This document shows positions 56,216 through 64,000 of a stretch of 64,000 nt of DNA, piece after piece. Positions within the stretch are counted from its first letter, which is position 1. Each line of letters opens with the position of its first letter. The translations under genes were made by a program, and so were the position numbers. The DNA lies in contig JAQGNY010000053.1 in the NCBI GenBank assembly GCA_028293825.1, positions 1-64,000 of the forward strand, given 5' to 3'. The DNA is from Verrucomicrobiaceae bacterium. GTDB lineage: Bacteria > Pseudomonadota > Gammaproteobacteria > Pseudomonadales > CAMLJR01. The notes beneath the pieces are model-generated. The model was not told where the DNA came from and searched no databases. It was given only the letters and a program-made list of their open reading frames with translations.

Positions 56216-56689
56216 TTAAATTAATTGTTTGGCTTCATGTTGAATGAACGCTACATTCGGAATACTCGCGCGTTCGCCGTTAACTAGCACGCGTGCTATT
56301 TCAGCCGGCCCTGGCGCGTTTTCAGCATCTTCTGCAATTTCTTCCGGCAACAACCGCATCAGTCGCGGCAAGCCTTCGGTGACGATGCCGCAAAACGGCA
56401 GGCGCGGATCACCGATCACGCTGTTCAAAATTGCGATGCGTCGATTGCCGCCCTGTGCCGCAAACGGTTCATCGTTAATCGCTTCGAACGAAATTAGCGG
56501 CACGCGTGTATTGCGCCAAATAAAACAACCGAGAAACCAATTCGGTACATCTTCCTCAGTGAACGGCGGAATGTACGGAATAATTTCGGCGACATTAACA
56601 TTGGGCAGCACCAGGTGCTTGCCGCTGACGGGAATAAGCAACGTGGCGATCTGCGTCACTGTCGGTTGCGTCTGCAACATATTAATCAC
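56216..56689 (-). CDS. chpC: CheW-like adaptor of the Chp system
   Basis: Protein of 157 aa from a GTG start at 56689, which has GAGGA 4 nt upstream; a TTG at 56716 and an ATG at 56680 are other options. The body is a CheW domain (QIATLLIPVSGKHLVLPNVN, LGCFIWRNTRVPLISFEAIN, RRIAILNSVIGDPRLPFCGI, SIPNVAFIQHEAKQLI). In the type IV pilus chemosensory system ChpC links receptors to the ChpA kinase. It follows chpB after 219 bp. Confidence 0.85.
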   Translation of the reverse strand: MINMLQTQPTVTQIATLLIPVSGKHLVLPNVNVAEIIPYIPPFTEEDVPNWFLGCFIWRNTRVPLISFEAINDEPFAAQGGNRRIAILNSVIGDPRLPFCGIVTEGLPRLMRLLPEEIAEDAENAPGPAEIARVLVNGERASIPNVAFIQHEAKQLI

Positions 56690-56908
56690 TGCGTCCTCGC
56701 TTTCTTCTAGATTCAATGCACTGGGTTTGTAAATTCAATTACAGGGCAAATCAAGGTACTGAAAATGTAGATGTACTGAGAAAATCAAAGTCGATATTTA
56801 TTTTCAAAAAACTATTTCAGGACAAACCAAAAAAAGCATTCGTTAGATTTTGTCCGGTGTGCATCTTCGATTTAAAATTTTCGCAAAATATTTTCAAAAG
56901 TTCTCAGT
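56690..56908. other. AT-rich spacer between chpB and chpC
   Basis: A 219-bp stretch much more AT-rich than the flanking genes. It holds a GGACAAA (56820-56826) / TTTGTCC (56849-56855) inverted repeat and could contain a separate promoter for chpC. No frame is supported. Confidence 0.35.
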
Positions 56909-57886
56909 TCACAACGCCAACTGCACCGCTGCTACCTGTGCGTTAAGACTGTAGCGGTTGCTTAATGCCAGCGCTAATTCGCGCGGCGTGCCCTGTCGCG
57001 TTACCGCGCCGGTCGCTAGTGCCGCGTTCGGCATATCGGGGCTGACGCAACTCGATGGCGTCTGCACCCAAATGTCGCCGCCGCAGGACTGCATCACGCG
57101 GCAACCGAAGGCGCCGTCGTCGCACAAACCGCTGAAGATAATTACGCCGCAGCGCTGCGGATACAGCCGTGCGACATCGCCAACAACCTGGTCGATGGCG
57201 GGCTGATAGTGGCCTTCCCACGGCTTGCACGTTTCCAGCACACGATGAAACGGCAAAAAACGCACCTGTTGATCGGCTGGCATCACCAACACCGTGCCTT
57301 TGCCGAGGTGCTGCTCGCCGCGACACAAACTCGGCGGGTAGTGGCGATGGCGCTCCAAGGCATCGATCAGCACGCGGTCGAAACCGATGTCGATGTGCTG
57401 CGCATACACAAACGCAATCGGCAGGCCCGGCGTTAACGCGCTGATAAATTCGTTGATCGCCTGCGGCCCGCCGGTGGAGGCCGCTAAGACCCACACCGCT
57501 TCCGGCAGCGCCGAGTCGGCCAGCGGCTCGGATGCCACCGACGCCACCAGCTCTTCGAGTTTTTCCAACATGCGGCGGCGCCAATCGCCGAAAGCACTCG
57601 GCAGCGCCGGTGGCTGTTCGTCGCTGATCAGAAACGGCGCATCGCTATGGCTGACGATTTGTTCGAGCAGATCGTCCACATCCGGGTCGCTGGCGTCGAG
57701 CAGCCAAGCATCCGGCCGACCTTCGCTCTGCGCCAAACATTCCTGCAACTGCTGGCGATTGACGCAGCGCGCGCCGTAACCCGATTCGAGCAACAAGTTT
57801 TTCAGCATATGCCGGCTTAAATCGGCGCTGGCGATAATGCCTATCTGCGGGCTGAGCTTGCCTTGGCTCCAGCCGGCGCGACTCAT
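56909..57886 (-). CDS. chpB: CheB-type protein-glutamate methylesterase of the Chp system
   Basis: Protein of 325 aa. The N-terminal 100 residues resemble a degenerate receiver (IGIIASADLSRHMLKNLLLE, WLLDASD with Asp64) that seems to lack the full acidic pocket and the conserved Lys. The C-terminal methylesterase domain has a plausible triad: Ser137 in AASTGGPQAINEF, His164 in VYAQHIDIGF and Asp257 in FSGLCDDGAFG. It removes methyl groups from the Chp chemoreceptor. Its ATG overlaps the chpA stop by 4 bp (ATGA), so translation is coupled. Confidence 0.88.
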   Translation of the reverse strand: MSRAGWSQGKLSPQIGIIASADLSRHMLKNLLLESGYGARCVNRQQLQECLAQSEGRPDAWLLDASDPDVDDLLEQIVSHSDAPFLISDEQPPALPSAFGDWRRRMLEKLEELVASVASEPLADSALPEAVWVLAASTGGPQAINEFISALTPGLPIAFVYAQHIDIGFDRVLIDALERHRHYPPSLCRGEQHLGKGTVLVMPADQQVRFLPFHRVLETCKPWEGHYQPAIDQVVGDVARLYPQRCGVIIFSGLCDDGAFGCRVMQSCGGDIWVQTPSSCVSPDMPNAALATGAVTRQGTPRELALALSNRYSLNAQVAAVQLAL

Positions 57887-60800
57887 AACTGCGCCATGGA
57901 GCCGGTCAATTCATAAATCGTGTCGAGCAGCGCCATTTCCTGATACGGCTTGCCGAGATAACGGTTCACGCCGAGCGAGAACGCGCGCTCGCGGTGTTTT
58001 TCCCCGGTACGCGACGTGATCATAATGATCGGCATGTTCTGCAGACGGCTGGTGTGACGCACGCGGCTGGCGACTTCGAAGCCGTCCATGCGCGGCATTT
58101 CGATATCGAGCAACATCACGTCCGGCACCTGCTCGGACTCCTGCAGCAGGTTGATCGCGTCGACGCCGTCTTTGGCCAGCATCACTTCCATGCCTTGGCG
58201 TTCGAGGAAGCGCGAGGTCACTTTGCGCACCGTCACCGAATCGTCGACCACCATAACGAGCAGCGGACGCGAGCGCTCCGGCGACGATTCTTCCTGGCCG
58301 AGCAACAGATCGCGGTGCAGATGCAGCGCGTCGGCGCGGATCATCGCCAGCAGATCGAGAATCACCACCACCGAGCCATCGCCGAGTACGGTTGCGCCGG
58401 ACAGACCCTGTACCAGACCGAATTGCGGGCCGAGCGTTTTAACGACGATTTCGCGCGAGCCCATCAGGCCGTCGACCTGCACCGCCACCGAGTGATCGGA
58501 GCCGCGCACCAGCAGCACCGGCAACGGCATGGTCAGGCCCTCGAGATTCGGTTTGTCGCCAGTGCGCAGCAACGCGCCCATGTAGCGCATCAGATACGGC
58601 TGACCGGCGTACTCGAACAGCGGCGCGTCGGGCTGGTAGTAAGCCTCCAGCTCGAACGGGCTGACGCGGACGATACCTTCAATCGAGTTGAGCGGAATCG
58701 CGTACATATCGCCGGCAACACTGACCATCAGCGCGCGGTTGACCGACACCGTGAACGGCAGTCGCACCGTGAATTGCGTGCCCTGGCCCCAGGCGCTGTC
58801 GATATCGAGCGTGCCGCCGAGCTGTTTGATTTCGCTGTAAACGACGTCCATGCCGACGCCGCGGCCGGAAATCTGAGTTACTTGTTTGGCCGTGCTGAAG
58901 CCGGGTTGCAGAATGAACTGCATGACTTCGTGATCGCTGAGGCTGGCATTGGCCGCCATCATTTCGCGATCGATTGCTTTCGCGCGCACCGCTTCCAGAT
59001 CGATACCGTGACCGTCGTCGGACAGCGTCAACACGATTTCGCTGCCTTCGCGACTCAGACTCAGCACGATGGTGCCCTGCGGCGGCTTGCCCGCGTCGAG
59101 CCGTGTACTAACTGCTTCGATGCCGTGGTCTATGGCGTTGCGCAGCATGTGTTCGAGCGGCGCGACCACGCGTTCGAGCACGGTGCGGTCCAATTCGCCC
59201 TCGGCGTTGTCGACGAAGAAATCGACCTGCTTATCTAGCTCGCCGGCAACCTGCCGCACGATCCGGCGCAGACGCGGCACCATCCGTGCGAACGGCACCA
59301 TGCGCGAGCGCATCAGCCCTTCCTGCAATTCGGAGTTGATGCGCGATTGCTGCACCAACAACGTTTCCATATCGCGCGCTTTTTCCGACAGCGTGCTTTT
59401 GATGTCGACTAAGTCCGATGCGGATTCGAGCAGCGAACGCGACAATTGCTGCAACAGCGAGTAGCGGTCGAATTCGAGCGGATCGAACCCTTCCATGCCT
59501 TCGCTTTCGACCTGCTCCTGACGGAACAGCATCTGCGCTTCGGTTTCGAGATCGAGGCGGCGTACCTGCTCGTGCAAGCGGTCGACCGTGATCTGCATTT
59601 CATCGAGCGAGAACACGAACTCGTTGACCTGCTCTTCTGAACGGGAGCGCGCGATACTGGTTTCGCCAGCGAGGTTGACCAGTTGTTCGATCAACTGCGC
59701 CGAGATTTTCACCACTTCCTGTGGACCGCGCCGCAGCTGATGGGCGATACCGCCGAGCTCCGGCAGATCCTCGATTTCGCGCGGAATCAACGCTTGGAAA
59801 GTACCCGATTTTGGCTCGGCTTGCGGCCGTGCAAACGGCAGCACGCGCGCTTCGTCGAAGTCCGCTTCGTCGGCGCTGTCCCCTTCCGGCAACAACTCGG
59901 CCAGCATCGAGCTGACCGCATTGTGCTGCGAATTGTGCTCGGCCTCATCGCGGGCGATAAATTCGGCGGGAGCATCCAATTCTGGCTCAGGCGCCGGTGC
60001 CGACAACAGATCGTCGGCATCGCGGCCATCGAGTTTGACCGCATCGACCAGCCGCACCAGCTGATCCTGGTAGCTGTGAACTTCTTGCAGCAACGGATCG
60101 TCGATGTCGCGGCCCTGCTGCTGCGCGTTGATCAATAACGTTTCAAAGTTGTGGCTGAGATTGCCGAGATTTTTCAAACCGGCCAGCCGCGCGCCCCCTT
60201 TCAAGGTGTGCAGGAATCGCTGCAAGTCGTCGAGATACGCTGGATTGGCGCGATCATCGCTCCAGCCGTGCACCGCCTGGTCGATGGCTTCGAGCAGATC
60301 AACCGCCTCCTCCAGGAAAATTTCCAGAATTTCGGTATCGATTTCCTCGTCTTCAGCTGCTTGCGCATCGAAGGCCGATAACGGCTCGGGCGCCCATGGA
60401 GCCGGCTGAAACACGGGCAGCTCGAAGGCAGGCTGCTCAAACGTGGGAGCCGCGTGTTCGGGACCAGCGATAATCAGTTCGGGTTCGCCCGCTGCCGATT
60501 CTTCGATTTGAATTTCGTAGACTGGCGCATCGCGCCACGCTTCGCCCGGCGCCCCGGCATCTTCGGCAGCGATATCGAGCGGTTCTATTTCATCCAGTGT
60601 GTCCGCCTCTGCGGTCACACCGGTTTCCGCCTCGCCCTGTGCCGTGAACGGCACTTCTGCGGCAATTTCGGCAAAGCCGGGCTCGAACACAATTTCCGGT
60701 TCTTCGTTGGCGAGGTCCGCTTCCGGTTCGCTAATCGCGCCGTCCACAAAGGCGGTATCGAGCGCAGCGAGATCATCCAACTCGATGACGATGTCATCGC

Positions 60801-63800
60801 TATCGCTGCCGACCAATTCAAGGAGCTCCGCAGCGGCCGAATCGGTATCGGTATCGGCGGCAAGCAGCGCCTCGGTCTCGACAGATGTTTCTTCGATTCC
60901 GGCCAACACGGTCGGTGGCTCAACTGCTGGCGGAGCATCGAGTTCATTGGCACCGGCGTCAGCTTGCGCCGCCACGTCAGTGTCGCTGGTGTCTGAATTC
61001 AGCGCGGCGTGAGCGGCGGTGTCCTCGGCCTCAACGTCGGTGATAACGGCGGTCGGATCGACCAGCCAATCGGCGGGAATCATCTCGAATTCGAGCAACG
61101 ACGGCACATGCGTGTGTGCTTGCTCTTCGAGCTGCGAGTCAAGCCACGCTTCGACCGGTTCGCCGGCCTCAAGCTCAGCGCCGACATCGACAATGTCATC
61201 GAGCATCGGCACGTCGAGCGCGACCGGCGCGGGATAAAACTCAAAGTCTTGCAACGCCGCGACCAATTGCGCCGGACTGTCCGGCAATTGATTTGCCGCC
61301 AGGCGATCGAGCATGTCGATCAGCGTGTCGGCGGCTTCACTGGCGAGCGCGAAGAAGCGCTCGTCGAGCGGCGCGGCCTCAGCACCCTGGCGCAATAGCG
61401 CCTGCAGCGCCTGGGACAAATCGACCACCGGCGCTAGATTGAGCAACTCGGCGCTGTCCGCGACTTGGCTGATCGTCGCCGCCAGCGTGTGCTGACGCTC
61501 GTCGTCGAGACGGTGTTCTTGCCACAAAATTAAATCGTCGCTGACCGCGGAGATCAGCTCGATGGAATCGCCCAGGAAATGGTTAAACGCCACCGGCGAA
61601 ATGCTGTCTTCGGGGCTGTTCAGCGGCTCTTCGATATGGTCGAGTTTGGTGTGATACAGCGCGTTGACCCAGTCGACGAAATCGTCCGTGCCGGGCACCG
61701 GCTGATGCGGATCGGTCGCCACTTGCGCGAGGCCCGCGCGGAACAGATCCACGCCTTCGGTCAGCACCGCCATGATGTCGGCGTCGGCTTTCATCTGCGC
61801 GGTGCGCAGCTCTTTGATCAAGTGCTCGACCGGGCTGACCAGATTGGCCACCGCCTGCACGTCGGCCATGTGCGCACTGCCTTTCAACGTGTGCAGCGCG
61901 CGCTGCAAATCGTCGGAAAGCTCGGCGGGGCCGGCCAGTTGCTCGGCGCGCTGGATAAAATCTTCCACTGTTTGCAGATGCGTCAGCGCTTCGGCCGCGA
62001 AGATATCGAGCAAAGTGGTGTCGCGATCGTCTACGTCTTCAGCCAGATCATCTCTCGCCAGCTCTTTTAGTGCTAATTCTTCGAATGCCGGCGCTTCAGC
62101 AAGTAATTCATTTGTTTCGAACGTATCCGCAATCGGCTCATCTGTACTTAAATCTTCCGCGCTAAATTCGCGGGCTACACTCTGTTCTGCGCCGTCTGCT
62201 TCGATTTCATCGGCTTCACTATTGCCTGACGGCTCGACCAGATCGGCCAGCAGTGGCGGCTCGAAAACGGCTGCGGGCGACGGCGCGAATTCGCTGTCGG
62301 GCGCCCAATCGATCTGCGGTGCACTTGTCTGCAGTGCATCCGTCTGCGATGTAGTGGTCTGCGCCGCGAACGGCGTTTGTTCGCGGGATAGCACAAACGC
62401 GCGGTCGCTAACTTCCTGCGCGGCAACGGTGTCGCAGGGCAGACGCAAACGGAACGCTTCGACCATCGCCGGCACCAACGCGGCGGCATCGATGACAACC
62501 GCGATGCGCGCGTTATCCACGCGCAACGTGCCGTCCATGACGCGGTTCAACATATTTTCGACTGACCAAGCCAGCTCGCCGATGTCGATGGCGCCGACCA
62601 TGCGGCCACTGCCTTTCAGCGTGTGGAATGCACGGCGAATCACCGACAGTATTTCGATATCGTCCGGCGCGGCGCTCCAAAGCGGGAGCTGCAGTGCGAT
62701 GGTGTCGAGCACTTCGCCCGCTTCTTCGATAAAAATTTCGATGATTTCGGCGTCAGCCACATCATCGTCGGCGCTGAGGTCACCGTTACTAACGTGGTCG
62801 GCACTGAAGTTGTCAGCACTAGAGTTAGAGAACGATTCGGCCATCGCGGCGAATGCGATTTCGGCCGCTTCTGCCGCCGGCTCCGGCCCTTGATCCTGAA
62901 CTTGGCCGTGCAACTCGTCATCGTGCAGCGGCGAGTTGTCGTCGATGAGCTCTTCCGCCGCGCGTTCCGGGCGCTGAAACGGCAGCACTTGCGCGCTACT
63001 GGCGAAGCTGTCGGTGCTCACTATCAACGCGCTTTCCGACGCCAGCGCCAGCACGGCGATACTTTGCTCGGCGACCGACAGAATGCTTTCGCACTCGGCC
63101 TCTGCGTCTTCGCTTAATCGTTCGAGGTAGTAATCGACCGACGCGATCGCATCGGCGAGTGTGTCGAGCAATTGCCATGCGGGAATTTTGCGCTGCTCGA
63201 TCAACTCGTAGCGGACGAAGGTTTCGCACGCTGCCAGTACATCGGCGGCGCGATGCAGGCCGGCGACGGCGAAACTGCCGCGCACCCCCGACAATAATTC
63301 CGGGACTTCTTCCAAACAGGAGTGCCGCCATTGCGTGGCGACAAATTCGATGATGGCCTCTTTCGCTTGTTCGAGACTGTTGCGCGACTCACGCATCACC
63401 GCGTCGAATGCCTTGTCGAGTTGCTCTTGCGCCTCTTCGCTGTCGTTAAACAGCGGACGAGGAGCGCTCGGACGCTGCGCCAGCTCGAGCCCATCGGCCA
63501 GTTGGCGCAACATCGGCACGATGCGATCGATATCGACAGCGCCAAACTGCAGTTGCTGTGCGAGTTCGCGCAGATTGCCCTGTGCGGCACTCATACCCAA
63601 CAGCGCCGTGGTGTCCTGCGCACGTTTGACGGCTGCGAGCAATAAAGTCGGTGCGTTGCCCTGCGCCAGATCATGGGCGAGTGCAATTAACTGCTGCGCT
63701 AGTGCGGCTTTAATCGACTGCGCGACTTCATCGTCGGCAAACTCGGCAGCGGCGGGCAGTGATTGGGTCAGGTTGTAGGCTTCTTTGATTTCGCTGATAT

Positions 63801-64000
63801 AGCGCGAATTGGCGCTGCTGGCGGCCACGTAATACAACAGGTTTTTGATCAACCCGCGCGGCGGTTCGAGTTCCAGCGCTGCGGCGCCTTGCTCGGCCAA
63901 CAATTTGAGTTGGCTATCGACTTGGCGCAGCAGCGTTTTGACGGCGGCATTGGGTTGAATCGAGCGATTCAGCAGGCCTTCCAGCAGTGCGATGCAGATT
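57883..64000 (-). CDS. chpA: ChpA-type hybrid chemotaxis kinase, 5' end outside the window
   Basis: At least 2039 residues; the frame is still open at the right edge, so the start lies beyond 64000. Counting from 63903, phosphotransfer domains with HTLKG occur near residues 425, 669 and 1230, with other Hpt-like bundles lacking the His (for example near 800). Long acidic Ala/Glu-rich linkers lie between. Then come the dimerisation region, the ATPase (LEHMLRNAIDHG near 1583, SDDGHGIDLEAV, GRGVGMDVV), a CheW-like domain and a C-terminal receiver (MVVDDSVTVRK near 1882, DVMLLDIEMPRMDGFE, ITSRTGEKH, LGKPY). In Pseudomonas aeruginosa ChpA controls twitching motility and cAMP. The other partners (pilG-pilJ) would be expected to the right. 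Confidence 0.93.
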   Translation of the reverse strand, partial: ICIALLEGLLNRSIQPNAAVKTLLRQVDSQLKLLAEQGAAALELEPPRGLIKNLLYYVAASSANSRYISEIKEAYNLTQSLPAAAEFADDEVAQSIKAALAQQLIALAHDLAQGNAPTLLLAAVKRAQDTTALLGMSAAQGNLRELAQQLQFGAVDIDRIVPMLRQLADGLELAQRPSAPRPLFNDSEEAQEQLDKAFDAVMRESRNSLEQAKEAIIEFVATQWRHSCLEEVPELLSGVRGSFAVAGLHRAADVLAACETFVRYELIEQRKIPAWQLLDTLADAIASVDYYLERLSEDAEAECESILSVAEQSIAVLALASESALIVSTDSFASSAQVLPFQRPERAAEELIDDNSPLHDDELHGQVQDQGPEPAAEAAEIAFAAMAESFSNSSADNFSADHVSNGDLSADDDVADAEIIEIFIEEAGEVLDTIALQLPLWSAAPDDIEILSVIRRAFHTLKGSGRMVGAIDIGELAWSVENMLNRVMDGTLRVDNARIAVVIDAAALVPAMVEAFRLRLPCDTVAAQEVSDRAFVLSREQTPFAAQTTTSQTDALQTSAPQIDWAPDSEFAPSPAAVFEPPLLADLVEPSGNSEADEIEADGAEQSVAREFSAEDLSTDEPIADTFETNELLAEAPAFEELALKELARDDLAEDVDDRDTTLLDIFAAEALTHLQTVEDFIQRAEQLAGPAELSDDLQRALHTLKGSAHMADVQAVANLVSPVEHLIKELRTAQMKADADIMAVLTEGVDLFRAGLAQVATDPHQPVPGTDDFVDWVNALYHTKLDHIEEPLNSPEDSISPVAFNHFLGDSIELISAVSDDLILWQEHRLDDERQHTLAATISQVADSAELLNLAPVVDLSQALQALLRQGAEAAPLDERFFALASEAADTLIDMLDRLAANQLPDSPAQLVAALQDFEFYPAPVALDVPMLDDIVDVGAELEAGEPVEAWLDSQLEEQAHTHVPSLLEFEMIPADWLVDPTAVITDVEAEDTAAHAALNSDTSDTDVAAQADAGANELDAPPAVEPPTVLAGIEETSVETEALLAADTDTDSAAAELLELVGSDSDDIVIELDDLAALDTAFVDGAISEPEADLANEEPEIVFEPGFAEIAAEVPFTAQGEAETGVTAEADTLDEIEPLDIAAEDAGAPGEAWRDAPVYEIQIEESAAGEPELIIAGPEHAAPTFEQPAFELPVFQPAPWAPEPLSAFDAQAAEDEEIDTEILEIFLEEAVDLLEAIDQAVHGWSDDRANPAYLDDLQRFLHTLKGGARLAGLKNLGNLSHNFETLLINAQQQGRDIDDPLLQEVHSYQDQLVRLVDAVKLDGRDADDLLSAPAPEPELDAPAEFIARDEAEHNSQHNAVSSMLAELLPEGDSADEADFDEARVLPFARPQAEPKSGTFQALIPREIEDLPELGGIAHQLRRGPQEVVKISAQLIEQLVNLAGETSIARSRSEEQVNEFVFSLDEMQITVDRLHEQVRRLDLETEAQMLFRQEQVESEGMEGFDPLEFDRYSLLQQLSRSLLESASDLVDIKSTLSEKARDMETLLVQQSRINSELQEGLMRSRMVPFARMVPRLRRIVRQVAGELDKQVDFFVDNAEGELDRTVLERVVAPLEHMLRNAIDHGIEAVSTRLDAGKPPQGTIVLSLSREGSEIVLTLSDDGHGIDLEAVRAKAIDREMMAANASLSDHEVMQFILQPGFSTAKQVTQISGRGVGMDVVYSEIKQLGGTLDIDSAWGQGTQFTVRLPFTVSVNRALMVSVAGDMYAIPLNSIEGIVRVSPFELEAYYQPDAPLFEYAGQPYLMRYMGALLRTGDKPNLEGLTMPLPVLLVRGSDHSVAVQVDGLMGSREIVVKTLGPQFGLVQGLSGATVLGDGSVVVILDLLAMIRADALHLHRDLLLGQEESSPERSRPLLVMVVDDSVTVRKVTSRFLERQGMEVMLAKDGVDAINLLQESEQVPDVMLLDIEMPRMDGFEVASRVRHTSRLQNMPIIMITSRTGEKHRERAFSLGVNRYLGKPYQEMALLDTIYELTGSMAQL

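Noticed and set aside
57994-59238. 414-codon rightward open frame opposite chpA
   Set aside because: His/Arg-rich shadow of the kinase and receiver domains; no motif or start signal.

Overview
The window looks like chromosomal DNA of a gammaproteobacterium related to Pseudomonadales/Cellvibrionales. This is inferred from the tkt-epd-pgk-fba order, a sahR-metK-ahcY-metF block, a giant ChpA-type hybrid kinase with ChpB and ChpC, and a Tad pilus locus. No rRNA, tRNA, CRISPR array, integrase or transposase was seen.

Layout. (1) 1-8081: a TonB-dependent receptor that stops after its plug domain, a YbjN-like protein, an FG-GAP repeat lipoprotein, then a leftward cluster VOC / DUF1214-like / sulfotransferase / SDR / SnoaL-like that resembles an accessory catabolic operon. 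Hairpins sit in three of its four gene gaps and a 10-bp dyad lies upstream. (2) 8328-18177: the alpha-E / circularly permuted ATP-grasp / transglutaminase system, a predicted peptide-modifying set, present as two sub-blocks. (3) 18178-22830: an orphan membrane protein, a thioredoxin-like exported protein, a lipoprotein and a small membrane protein that is a candidate Rhs immunity factor. (4) 22837-27273: one Rhs/YD-repeat gene broken by a single in-frame TAA. (5) 27316-41846: a leftward Tad/Flp pilus locus with two Flp-type pilins, TadG, TadE-like proteins, CpaB, secretin, an FHA-TadA fusion, TadB, TadC, DUF192, TadD, a DUF4892-OmpA protein, a TadE-like gene broken by an in-frame TAG, and a DsbG-like protein whose active site reads CPYS. 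A 15-codon remnant of tadG lies between two of its genes. A second DUF4892-OmpA gene diverges from the locus at 42210. (6) 43500-56030: housekeeping metabolism: alpha/beta hydrolase, fba, pgk, a small VOC gene, epd, tkt, then divergently sahR, metK, ahcY, metF and rsmE. A 14-bp perfect palindrome lies between tkt and sahR. (7) 56216-64000: chpC, chpB and the 3' part of chpA, which runs off the right edge.

How the parts work together. The Tad genes encode the motor, secretin and pilins for Flp-type pili; no TadZ and no prepilin peptidase are present here, so those functions must come from elsewhere or, for TadZ, perhaps from the FHA domain fused to TadA. SahR, MetK, AhcY and MetF form the S-adenosylmethionine / homocysteine cycle. 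The Chp proteins normally control type IV pilus twitching and cAMP.

The most unusual points are three conserved reading frames interrupted by in-frame stop codons (TonB receptor, Rhs, TadE-like), the tadG remnant, the FHA-TadA fusion without TadZ, the CxxS DsbG-like protein, and the sahR palindrome overlapping a near-leaderless promoter. Product names come from reading protein motifs by eye; no database search was possible.
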